64,000 nt of DNA from Streptomyces melanogenes (GTDB lineage: Bacteria; Actinomycetota; Actinomycetes; Streptomycetales; Streptomycetaceae), in the NCBI RefSeq assembly GCF_014649795.1, contig NZ_BMTS01000011.1, forward strand, positions 170,391-234,390, read 5' to 3'. The notes beneath the pieces were generated by a model. The model was not told the origin of the DNA. It saw only the letters and a list, made by a program, of their open reading frames with translations, and did not search any database. A program made the position numbers and the translations under genes. Position 1 is the first letter of the stretch. Every line of letters starts with the position of its first letter. Below are positions 40,495 through 48,330 of this stretch, in pieces.

Positions 40495-40521
40495 GACGAG
40501 ACGGCCCGCGAAAGTGTGACG
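40495..40521 (-). promoter_or_regulatory. ECF41-type promoter of the NmrA-like gene
   Basis: On the minus strand CGTCACA (40521-40515), a 16-base spacer, then CGTC (40498-40495). The known ECF41 consensus is TGTCACA-N16-CGTC, so there is one mismatch and the spacing is exact. Confidence 0.7.
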
Positions 40522-40541
40522 CCGAGGTTCCGGACACGCCA

Positions 40542-40578
40542 CGGGCGCACCGCCTCCCCAAGGGAAGCGGTGCGCCCG
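40542..40578 (-). terminator. Terminator after the MMPL gene
   Basis: Twelve-base perfect arms (CGGGCGCACCGC and complement) with a partly paired 13-base centre, 50 bases beyond the MMPL stop. Confidence 0.7.
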
Positions 40579-40627
40579 CGATCGAGGACCGCACGTACGA
40601 GCCGGTGCGTGTGTCGTACGTACGGGG

Positions 40628-42817
40628 TCAGCCCAGGCGTGCCGATTCGGCGCGCGGCCTGACCGGGAGGTCCGCCTCGTCGCGCTCGGGGTGCCCCGGG
40701 CGCCAGAACTTCGGGCCGAGCTCCAGGGCGAGCGCCGGGATCAGCAGGCTGCGGACGATGAACGTGTCCAGCAGGATGCCGACCGCGACGAGCAGGCCCT
40801 GCTGCAGCGAGGCCACCGTCGGGATCGCCGCGAGGACGCTGAAGGTGGCGGCGAGGACGAGGCCCGCCGAGGTGATCACGCCGCCGGTGACGGTGAGGCT
40901 GGTGAGGACGCCGTCGCGGTGGCCGCGCTTGCCGACCTCCTCCCGGGCCCGGGTCATCAGGAAGATGGTGTAGTCGACACCGAGGGCGACCAGGAACAGG
41001 AAGCCGAACAGCAGCAGCCCCCGGTCGATCCGCGGATACCCGACCGCGTGGAACAGCAGCGCCGCGGTTCCCACGGCCGCGGTGTACGAGAGCACCACCG
41101 ACAGCAGCAGCATCAGCGGCGCCACCAGCGCCCGCAGCAGGATGATCAGCATGATCAGGACCACCGCGAGGATGAGCGGGATCAGTACCTTCTCCTCCTT
41201 GCCCTGGGCGTCGGAGGTGTCGAGCGCGATCGCGGTCTGGCCGCCGACCACCGCGTCCCCGGCCTCGCCGGAGCTGCGGTCGAGCGCGGTGCGCATGCGG
41301 TCGATGGTCTGCCGGGCGGCCTGGGTGTCCGGCGCGTTCTTCAGGACGGACTCGATGTGCGTCCAGCCGTTCCTGGACGCCACGCTGGTCGCGCTGGTGA
41401 CGCCGGGCACGCCCTGGACCGTGGAGAGCGCGGCGGCCGCGCCCGCGTCCTTGACGTAGACGTCGGCGGGCGCCGACGAGCCGGCCGGGAAGTGGTCGGA
41501 CAGGAGCTCCTGGCCCGCCACCGAGTCGACCTTCTTGGTGAACTGCTCGGCCTGGGTCTGCCCGGTGGACAGCGACATCGCGCCGAACGCCAGCGCCCCG
41601 AGGACCAGCACCGTACCGATCCAGATCGGACGCGGCCTGCGGCCCACGAAGCCGGAGATCCTCCCCCAGAAGCCGTGCTCCTTCTCGACGCTCGCGTCCA
41701 CATACTCCGCCGAGTAGCGAGGGGTGAACGGCCAGAACACCCAGCGGCCCAGGATCACCAGGAACGCGGGCAGCAGCGTGGTCATCGCGAAGTAGACGAT
41801 GACGACGCCGAGGGCGACGACCGGGCCGAGGCCCCGGGTGGAGTTCATCGAGCCGAACACCAGGCAGAGCGTGGCGATGCCGACGGTCGCCGCGGACGCC
41901 GTGATGGCGGGCAGGCAGCGCTGCAGCGCGTACACCATCGCCTCGTGCCGGTCCTCGTGGCGGTGCAGCTCCTCGCGATATCGGGCGATCAGCAGCAGCG
42001 CGTAGTCGGTGCCGACGCCCAGGACCAGGACGATCAGTACGTACGCGCTCTGTCCGTTGACCGTCAGCCCGGCGTGCTTGGCCAGGAGGTAGACGACGGC
42101 GCTGGCGACCTGGCTGGCCAGGCCGACCGAGAGGAGCGGGATCAACCAGAGGATGGGGCTGCGGTAGGTGAACAGCAGGAAGATCGCGACGAGTCCGAGC
42201 GTGGCGCCCATCAGCGCGCCGTCCATGCCGGAGTAGACGTCGATGAAGTCGGCGATGCTGCCGGCCGGGCCGGTGATCCGGACGTCGAGGCCGTCCGGCG
42301 CGTTCTTCTGCGCCGCCTTGCGCAGGTCCTTCACACCGTCGCCGAGGACGCTGTTGTCGCTCTTGTCCGACTTGATGGGCACGCTGAGGAACGCGGCCTT
42401 CTTGTCGGAGGCCACGGTGACCTGCGGGATCTCCGCCGCCGCGAGCTTGTCCGCGACGAACCGTTCGCGGTCGCTGTTGACCTTGGCCAAGTCGGCTTCG
42501 GTGAGGCCGTCTTCGCGCGCGTAGACGACGACCGAGCCGAGGCGGCCCTTGTCCGCGAAGTAGTCCTCGGCGATCTTCACCGCCTTCGTCGCCTGCGCGT
42601 TCTTCGGCAGCCACGTCTGGGCTTCGTTGTTCTGGACGTCGCCCAGCTTGGCCGCCAGGGATCCGCCCACGCCGATGAGCAGCACCCACAGCACGAGGAC
42701 GGCCCACTTGGCGCGGCGGCCGGCGACGGCCTTCGCGTACCTGTGGGTGAACGACGTCGTGGACGGGGGCGGCGGCTCCTCGGGGGACTTCCTGGGTGAT
42801 GGAGGATGCGTCGTCAT
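40628..42817 (-). CDS. MMPL/RND-family exporter
   Basis: Large membrane transporter of 729 residues. It has the MMPL layout: one N-terminal transmembrane helix, a periplasmic domain (LGDVQNNEAQTWLPKNAQATKA), five helices including SAYVLIVLVLGVGTDYALLLIARYREEL (proton-relay Asp-Tyr), and then a second, similar half with FLVALGVDYTIFLMTRAREE. MMPL proteins export lipids or drugs by proton antiport. Its place in a polyketide cluster suggests product export or self-resistance. The start ATG is at 42817. It is divergent from ECF41 copy 2; the 238-base gap carries an ECF41-like promoter for the sigma gene. Confidence 0.92.
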   Translation of the reverse strand: MTTHPPSPRKSPEEPPPPSTTSFTHRYAKAVAGRRAKWAVLVLWVLLIGVGGSLAAKLGDVQNNEAQTWLPKNAQATKAVKIAEDYFADKGRLGSVVVYAREDGLTEADLAKVNSDRERFVADKLAAAEIPQVTVASDKKAAFLSVPIKSDKSDNSVLGDGVKDLRKAAQKNAPDGLDVRITGPAGSIADFIDVYSGMDGALMGATLGLVAIFLLFTYRSPILWLIPLLSVGLASQVASAVVYLLAKHAGLTVNGQSAYVLIVLVLGVGTDYALLLIARYREELHRHEDRHEAMVYALQRCLPAITASAATVGIATLCLVFGSMNSTRGLGPVVALGVVIVYFAMTTLLPAFLVILGRWVFWPFTPRYSAEYVDASVEKEHGFWGRISGFVGRRPRPIWIGTVLVLGALAFGAMSLSTGQTQAEQFTKKVDSVAGQELLSDHFPAGSSAPADVYVKDAGAAAALSTVQGVPGVTSATSVASRNGWTHIESVLKNAPDTQAARQTIDRMRTALDRSSGEAGDAVVGGQTAIALDTSDAQGKEEKVLIPLILAVVLIMLIILLRALVAPLMLLLSVVLSYTAAVGTAALLFHAVGYPRIDRGLLLFGFLFLVALGVDYTIFLMTRAREEVGKRGHRDGVLTSLTVTGGVITSAGLVLAATFSVLAAIPTVASLQQGLLVAVGILLDTFIVRSLLIPALALELGPKFWRPGHPERDEADLPVRPRAESARLG

Positions 42818-42944
42818 GACTGCTCGCTAAGGGTCGGGAGTCCTGCGCGCTCGTGTGCCGCTCAGGGCTCGGTCGAACTCCGGTTGTTCGAGGGGCCTCC
42901 CCTGTACGACCCGATCGCCTCGACTCGATCGGGGTACCTCTTCC

Positions 42945-42971
42945 TGTCACATGAGCTGGGTTTTGTTCGTC
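42945..42971 (+). promoter_or_regulatory. ECF41-type promoter of the second ECF sigma gene
   Basis: TGTCACA (42945-42951), a 16-base spacer, then CGTC (42968-42971), an exact match to the ECF41 consensus, about 85 bases before the ATG at 43056. It suggests autoregulation. Confidence 0.8.
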
Positions 42972-43055
42972 ACTGGTATGACGGAACGTGGCCAGAGGGT
43001 ATGACCGTGACGCGTTCGTCACTCACTGACGGAGCGCGACGGAGGAATGTGACCG

Positions 43056-43988
43056 ATGGACGACGGCGAATGGCTGGCGCGGCGTTTCGAGGAGAACCGG
43101 CCGCATCTGCGGGCCGTGGCGTACCGGATGCTGGGGACGCTGAACGAGGCCGACGAAGCCGTCGAGGAAGCGTGGTTACAGATCATCGACAGCGGCGACG
43201 ACGCCACGGACGAGGGTGTCCGGGGTCTGCCCGCCTGGCTGATGACGGTGGTCGCGAACGTCTCCCTTGACCGGCTGCGCTCGCGCAGAACGGTTTCGCC
43301 GGAGGCTCCCCTGCTGCCGCGGGTGCCCGCCGCGCGCCGTGCGCCGGACGACCTGGCGGACCCGGTGCCGGGCGTACTGGCGGCGGAGCTGGCCGGGATG
43401 GGCCCGGCCCACGAGGAGTTGCTGGCGGACTCGGTGGGCCTGGCGCTGCTGGTGGTCCTGGAGACCCTTGACCCGGCCGAGCGGATGGCGTTCGTCCTGC
43501 ATGACCTCTTCGGGCTGCCGTACGAGGAGATCGCACCGATCGTCGGCGCCGCCGACGCGCGGGAGGCGCGCGAACTCGCGGGCCGGGCGCGGGTGCGGGT
43601 GCAGAGCGTCGACCCGCTGCCGGACGCCCCGGACCGGCGGCGGCGGATAGTGGACTCCTTCCTCTCCGCCTCGCGCGGCGGCGACTTCGACACGCTGATC
43701 GCGATGCTCGCCCCGGACGTGGTGCTGCACGCCGATCCGGAGGCGGTGGCGGTGGGCGCGCCGACGGAGGTGCGGGGGGCGGACTCGGTGGCGAAGACGT
43801 TCTCGGGGCGGGCCCGCTACGCCCAACTGGCGCTGGTGGACGGGTCGGTGGGCGCGGTGTGGGCGCCGCGCGGCCGACCGCGGGTCGTCTTCGGCTTCAC
43901 GATCGTGGACGAGCGGATCACCGGCATCGACATGCGGGCCGCGCCCGACCGGCTCAGCCGGACCGATCTGACGATCCTCGGCGACTGA
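43056..43988 (+). CDS. ECF41-family RNA polymerase sigma factor (copy 2), TTA-containing
   Basis: ECF sigma factor of 310 residues, paralogous to the copy at 38627. Region 2 is RPHLRAVAYRMLGTLNEADEAVEEAWLQI, region 4 is LDPAERMAFVLHDLFGLPYEEIAPIVG, and the SnoaL-like C-terminus includes SVAKTFSGRARYAQLALVDG. Region 4 is less canonical than in copy 1 (GAADAREARELAGRARVRV in the recognition-helix area). Codon 41 is TTA (43176-43178), so translation should need the bldA tRNA. GGAGGA lies 9 bases before the ATG. It is preceded by a perfect ECF41 promoter and followed by a strong terminator. Confidence 0.9.
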   Translation: MDDGEWLARRFEENRPHLRAVAYRMLGTLNEADEAVEEAWLQIIDSGDDATDEGVRGLPAWLMTVVANVSLDRLRSRRTVSPEAPLLPRVPAARRAPDDLADPVPGVLAAELAGMGPAHEELLADSVGLALLVVLETLDPAERMAFVLHDLFGLPYEEIAPIVGAADAREARELAGRARVRVQSVDPLPDAPDRRRRIVDSFLSASRGGDFDTLIAMLAPDVVLHADPEAVAVGAPTEVRGADSVAKTFSGRARYAQLALVDGSVGAVWAPRGRPRVVFGFTIVDERITGIDMRAAPDRLSRTDLTILGD

Positions 43989-43999
43989 GCAGCACAAAG

Positions 44000-44038
44000 G
44001 CGGCGCGCCACCGGGCATCGGGCCCGGTGGCGCGCCGC
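44000..44038 (+). terminator. Strong terminator after ECF41 copy 2
   Basis: Perfect 17-base inverted repeat (arms 44000-44016 and 44022-44038) with a 5-base loop, 11 bases after the sigma-factor stop. Confidence 0.8.
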
Positions 44039-44647
44039 TTCTCGTTGTCAGGCGGGATGTCCCCGGAGCGCCTTCCCATCAATCACCCGCCCGGGATTCC
44101 CTTTGCTTCACCCAAAGTCCGGCGGGACGGAATGTGCACGTCCGAGATAACGGACACAAATCCCGGAAAACGGTAGGGTGACACCAGTAAACGAACGCGT
44201 ACGGAGTTGACAGATCACGGTGCGCGCGCAAGGTGTTCGACTGCGAAACTTCCGCGGTTGCACGGGCGCGCTTCCCGTATACCTTCGTACGGTGCGGCGG
44301 CCGCGGCCCGGCCCCGCCGCCCGCACCCGTCGCCCAGATTCCCCCGTAACCGCAGGTCAACCGGGATCCTCACGGGATCCCGTGCCCGTCGTACGAACGG
44401 CCGCCGCGCGGTGACTTGAGCATATTGCGCCCCCTTGCGGAACCGGGGATTATCAAGAGTCCGCGCGATTCAAGATTCCCTCCAGTAGGAATCCACCACA
44501 CGTTTTGATCCGCGCCTGCACACCGCTCGCCCGGCATTCCCAGGAAGCGGGCCTCCGTGTAATTCTGGCCGACGTCGCCCAGGTGCGGCGCCGCTATTGA
44601 TGCTCTCTTACGTGGTCACGAGCGATACAGGACAAGAGGGGGGCCAC
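44039..44647 (+). promoter_or_regulatory. Long leader/promoter region of the hydrazine operon with a StrR-like site
   Basis: No gene is supported in these 609 bases. GTTCGACTG (44235-44243) equals the left half of the StrR box I recall for Streptomyces. After 11 bases CGGTTGCAC (44255-44263) matches the mirrored half (CAGTCGAAC) at 6 of 9 positions. A TTGACA hexamer (about 44207) is a possible -35 without an obvious -10. The site could let the StrR-like activator control the operon starting at 44648. Confidence 0.5.
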
Positions 44648-44998
44648 ATGCCCACGAATACTTCGGACGACTCACTCGACGAGGTGGAAGGCTCGGTATC
44701 CGGGCGCAACAAGGTGATCGCCGAGCGCACCCGCAGCGAGACGTGGAAGAAGCCGCCGCGCCGCATCGAGCGGGCCGAGTGCATCACCTGCGACACCTGC
44801 CTGCGTGCCTGCCCGCCCGAGTTCAACGCCATCTTCGACAACGGGCTCGACGTCGTCATCATCCCCGAGCTCTGCTCGGGCTGCCCCAAGTGCGTCCTGG
44901 AGTGCCCCGTCGACTGCATCTACGTGGACGAGGACTGGACCCCGACGACCGACGAGATGTGGAACCACATCGGGCTTACCGCTGAGGGTGTGTCATGA
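44648..44998 (+). CDS. Dicluster 4Fe-4S ferredoxin of the hydrazine/diazo cassette
   Basis: Electron carrier of 116 residues. A charged N-terminus of about 40 residues precedes two cluster motifs: Cys45, 48, 51, 55-Pro (CITCDTCLRACP) and Cys76, 79, 82, 86-Pro (CSGCPKCVLECP), plus Cys90. It should hold two [4Fe-4S] clusters. The ATG at 44648 has a GGGGGG ribosome site. Its stop overlaps the start of the next gene (ATGA), so it is probably the redox partner of that protein. A ferredoxin of this kind accompanies the N-N-bond genes of kinamycin-type clusters (recalled, not checked). Confidence 0.88.
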   Translation: MPTNTSDDSLDEVEGSVSGRNKVIAERTRSETWKKPPRRIERAECITCDTCLRACPPEFNAIFDNGLDVVIIPELCSGCPKCVLECPVDCIYVDEDWTPTTDEMWNHIGLTAEGVS

Positions 44999-46914
44999 CC
45001 AGTTTCGCTGAGCGCAACGGCACTTCGCGCCGGGCCATCAACGCCAAGAAGCGGCAGAGCCGCCGGCCCAGCCGCCTGGGCGCGGTGGCCGGCGCCACGC
45101 CGAAGCCGGACCGCCTCAAGGACGAGGAGGCCGGTTTCCCCACCCTCCTCAAGCGCGCCTGGGAGACGGCCGTCGAGGCTCCCGACCTGCGGACCGCGGT
45201 GACCGCCCTGCTCACCCTGGACGGCCACGTCCCCGCCGACGTCCAGCTGCGCGCGCTGCGCACCGCCGACGAGGCCGCGCTCAAGGTGCTCTGCGGCATC
45301 TCGTGGCGCGAGGAGGACCTCGCCGCCCCGGCGCGCGACACCCTGGAGCGCCCGGCGTTCCTGGGCGAGCTGGGTCTGACCAGCACCGGCCGCATCGTCA
45401 TCCGCGTCCCCTCGCAGGGCTCGCTCGCCGACGAGGAGAACCTCGTCGACGGCGTGATCGAGGTGCCGTGGTCGGCGCAGGACCTGCTCGACTACGAGAG
45501 CGAGGTCAACCGCGCGGCCGCCCGCTACGCCGACCAGGTCGTCGACTGCCGCCAGTGGCTGGCGGCGCTCGGCACCCAGGCCCGCGACGAACTCCTGGAG
45601 ACGGTGCGGGAGTCCGCGCTGCGGACCGCCCCCTTCGTCCTCCACCAGGAGGGGAAGCTCTACACCAACTTCCGCGAGGGCAACAACCTCATCGGCAAGA
45701 CCCTGTGGGCGGGCCACCCGAGCGAGACGTTCAGCAGCCTGCTCGGCGTCGAGATGGAGCGCTGGTCCGACCACGACGCGATGCTGGTCGTCTGCCTCAC
45801 CCTGCTCGTGCGGTCGGCGGGCGCCGGCCGGATCGAGGAGGCCAACGGCACCCAGCTCACCCTGGACCACCTGGCGTTCATGCTGGAGCGCACCCGCCGC
45901 AACTACAACGCGGTGCCCGGCGGCGAGCCGGTCCCGGCCGCCCCCACCCACCGGGTCGAGGCGCTGAACACCCTCGCCGTGGCGCTGCGCGAGCGCCGCG
46001 TCGGACACGTACTGCCCAACGCCCAGCTCTACCGCGAGATCCACGGCGCGCTGATGCACAAGATCGAGCGCCTGGCCGGGCCGTACGGCGAGGCGTCGAA
46101 GCAGCGCGAGGCGGACATGACCGCGCGGCTGCGCGACCGGCTACCGCTGACCGGCGCCACCTTCGAGGAGCTGAGCGCGAGCCTCACCGCCTCCCCCGGC
46201 TGGCTCGCCCGGCCGCACGGCGACTTCGGCACCGGGCTCGAAGCCCTGGTGTACGAGACGGTGTCCGGTGCGACCGACGTCTTCCAGGCCGACTTCGCGA
46301 TGAGCCGGGGCATGCGTTCCCTCCCCGAACTCATGCGCGCCCTGCGAGAGCAGAGCTACGCCGAGATCACCAAGTGGGACATCACCGACTTCTTCTGCTG
46401 TGTGGTGCCCGCCCCGTCGGCCAAGCGCCACTACGAGGACTCGGTGCTGCAACTGGCCGACAACGCCTGGGCGATGTCGTCCCGCATGCAGTACAACTCC
46501 TGGCACTTCATCGCCGGGAACCTGCCCAAGGTGCCCGCCGTGGTGGAGCGCGACCACTTCATCCCGCCGACCATCCCCGACGTCGCCTTCTACTCCGACC
46601 AGCACCACCACGGCCATGTGGCGTCGAAGGTGCGCTTCAGCATCCGCAGCCCGCAGTCGGTCGAGGTGATGGGGCAGAAGTTCAACGGGTTCATGGACCT
46701 GCGTCTGCTGCGCTGCGACGGCACCCCGTTCAACGAGTCCGACCTGCTCGCCGCGCACCGCACCTCGGGGTTCATCGCCAGCGCCATGAGCGCCGCCGCC
46801 GCGCTGGTGGCCGCGGGCGAGGACATCGAGGTCACCGCCTTCGACTCCGAGTGGCACCTCAAGTCGGTCCAGGCCGCGGCGGCGGGCGCCAAGCAGCCGC
46901 ACCCGGTGTCGTGA
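44995..46914 (+). CDS. Large protein of unknown fold in the hydrazine/diazo cassette
   Basis: Protein of 639 residues that I cannot assign to a fold. A basic N-terminus of about 25 residues (RRAINAKKRQSRRPSR) precedes a soluble, mostly helical body. Noteworthy features are WDITDFFCCVVPAPSAKRHYEDSV (paired Cys near 468-469), MQYNSWHFIAGNLP, a histidine cluster DQHHHGHVASK (near 535) and a conserved-looking C-terminal FDSEWHLKSVQAA. The histidines and cysteines could bind metal. It overlaps the ferredoxin gene by 4 bases and precedes the amidase. An uncharacterised protein is, as I recall, part of the gene set shared by kinamycin and fosfazinomycin clusters. Reductive N-N chemistry is inference. 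Confidence 0.75.
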   Translation: MTSFAERNGTSRRAINAKKRQSRRPSRLGAVAGATPKPDRLKDEEAGFPTLLKRAWETAVEAPDLRTAVTALLTLDGHVPADVQLRALRTADEAALKVLCGISWREEDLAAPARDTLERPAFLGELGLTSTGRIVIRVPSQGSLADEENLVDGVIEVPWSAQDLLDYESEVNRAAARYADQVVDCRQWLAALGTQARDELLETVRESALRTAPFVLHQEGKLYTNFREGNNLIGKTLWAGHPSETFSSLLGVEMERWSDHDAMLVVCLTLLVRSAGAGRIEEANGTQLTLDHLAFMLERTRRNYNAVPGGEPVPAAPTHRVEALNTLAVALRERRVGHVLPNAQLYREIHGALMHKIERLAGPYGEASKQREADMTARLRDRLPLTGATFEELSASLTASPGWLARPHGDFGTGLEALVYETVSGATDVFQADFAMSRGMRSLPELMRALREQSYAEITKWDITDFFCCVVPAPSAKRHYEDSVLQLADNAWAMSSRMQYNSWHFIAGNLPKVPAVVERDHFIPPTIPDVAFYSDQHHHGHVASKVRFSIRSPQSVEVMGQKFNGFMDLRLLRCDGTPFNESDLLAAHRTSGFIASAMSAAAALVAAGEDIEVTAFDSEWHLKSVQAAAAGAKQPHPVS

Positions 46915-46947
46915 CCGGCGTCCCACCTGTCCTTGCAAGGAGATCCG

Positions 46948-48327
46948 TTGACCTCCATCGGTGACATACGCGAGCTCCTCGCCCGGGGCGAGCTCACCGC
47001 GGCCGAGCACGTCCAGTCGGTCCTCACCGCGATCCAGAAGACCGACATCGAGCTCGGCGCGTTCGTCTCCGTCGCGGGCGACGAGGCCGTCCGGGAAGCC
47101 GAGCTGGCCGACGCCCGGATCCGCGAGCTGGGCCGGGCGGCGTTCGAGCGGCAGCCGCTGCTCGGCATCACCGTCTCGGTGAAGGACCTCATCCAGACCG
47201 GGGACCTGCCCACCGCCCGCGGGTCCCTCCTGGAGAACCGGCGGGCCCGGGCCGACGCGCCCTCGGTCGCCCGGCTGCGGGCCGCCGGTGCCGTCGTGGT
47301 GGGCAAGACCACCACGTCGGAGTACGGCTGGAGCGGCTCCACGGTGAGCCGGGTGGCCCCGCCCACCCGCAACCCGTGGGACCCCGAGCTCACCGCCGGC
47401 GGCTCCAGCGGCGGCGCCGCGGCCGCGGTGGCGGCGGGCCTCGGCTCGGGCGCGCTCGGCACCGACGGCGCGGGCTCCATCCGCATCCCCGCCGCGTTCT
47501 GCGGCGTCGTCGGCTACAAGCCGTCGTTCGCCAAGGTCCCCTACGTGCCCGCCTGCGCCGACCGGCTCTCCCACCAGGGGCCGATCGCGCGGACCGTGCC
47601 GGACGTCATCGAGCTCGCCTCGGTGATCACCGGCGGGCACCCGGGCGACCCGGACTCGCTGATCGGCGCGACCGAAGTCCCGGGCGAGCGGCGCTCGTTG
47701 CGGATCGGGTGGATCGAGTTCCCGGGCACCTCGCCGGAGATCCGCCGGGTCAGCGAGCAGGCGCTGCCCGCGCTCAGCGCGCAGGGCCACCGCGTCGAGC
47801 GCATCGAGGTGCCCTTCCGCGACCCGTACCCGGCGCTCGTCGACATCCTCGCCGCCAGCGACGCCGCCTCCACCTCGCCCGCCGACGAGGAGTGGTGCGA
47901 CCCGGGCCGCCTCGCGATCGTCCGGCACGGGCGCACGCTCAGCGGCGCGACCGTGATGCGGGCCGAGGAGGTGCGGCTCGCACTGCGCACCAGACTGCAC
48001 GAGATCTTCGACCGGTACGACCTGCTGGCCATGGCCACCGTGCCCATCGAGCCGTTCGACCCCCACGCGATCGGCCCCCAGTGGGCGAACCGTCCGGAGG
48101 ACCTGCTCTGGCTGGCGTGGACACCCGCCACGTATCCCTTCAATATGACTGGCCAGCCGGCCGTTTCGCTCCCGGCCGGGCTCACCCGCGCCGGACTCCC
48201 GGTGGGGCTCCAACTCGTGGGCCCGTTCGGGGCGGACGATCTGGTCCTGTCAGCCGCACGCCGTCTCGAGGCGGACCTCGGGCCCCTGCCGGCCGCGCCG
48301 GACCGAGTAACCGAAAGGATCCTGTAA
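46948..48327 (+). CDS. Amidase-signature hydrolase of the hydrazine/diazo cassette
   Basis: Amidase of 459 residues with the complete Ser-cisSer-Lys machinery. The Lys is in LLGITVSVKDLIQTGD, the cis-Ser is in TAGGSSGGAAAAVAAG, and the nucleophilic Ser is in GTDGAGSIRIPAAFCGVVGYKPS. In fosfazinomycin/kinamycin pathways the amidase homologue acts on the acetylhydrazine or its glutamyl adduct, freeing the hydrazine nitrogen. The same role is expected here by context. The TTG at 46948 was chosen because AAGGAG sits 6-7 bases upstream. It is followed 3 bases later by the glutamine-synthetase homologue. Confidence 0.87.
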   Translation: MTSIGDIRELLARGELTAAEHVQSVLTAIQKTDIELGAFVSVAGDEAVREAELADARIRELGRAAFERQPLLGITVSVKDLIQTGDLPTARGSLLENRRARADAPSVARLRAAGAVVVGKTTTSEYGWSGSTVSRVAPPTRNPWDPELTAGGSSGGAAAAVAAGLGSGALGTDGAGSIRIPAAFCGVVGYKPSFAKVPYVPACADRLSHQGPIARTVPDVIELASVITGGHPGDPDSLIGATEVPGERRSLRIGWIEFPGTSPEIRRVSEQALPALSAQGHRVERIEVPFRDPYPALVDILAASDAASTSPADEEWCDPGRLAIVRHGRTLSGATVMRAEEVRLALRTRLHEIFDRYDLLAMATVPIEPFDPHAIGPQWANRPEDLLWLAWTPATYPFNMTGQPAVSLPAGLTRAGLPVGLQLVGPFGADDLVLSAARRLEADLGPLPAAPDRVTERIL

Positions 48328-48330
48328 ACC

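Noticed and set aside
42870..42905. Second StrR-type site in the MMPL/ECF gap (CGGTCGAAC and GTTCGAGGG)
   Set aside because: The halves are everted and 7 bases apart, not the GTTCGACTG-N11-mirror arrangement.
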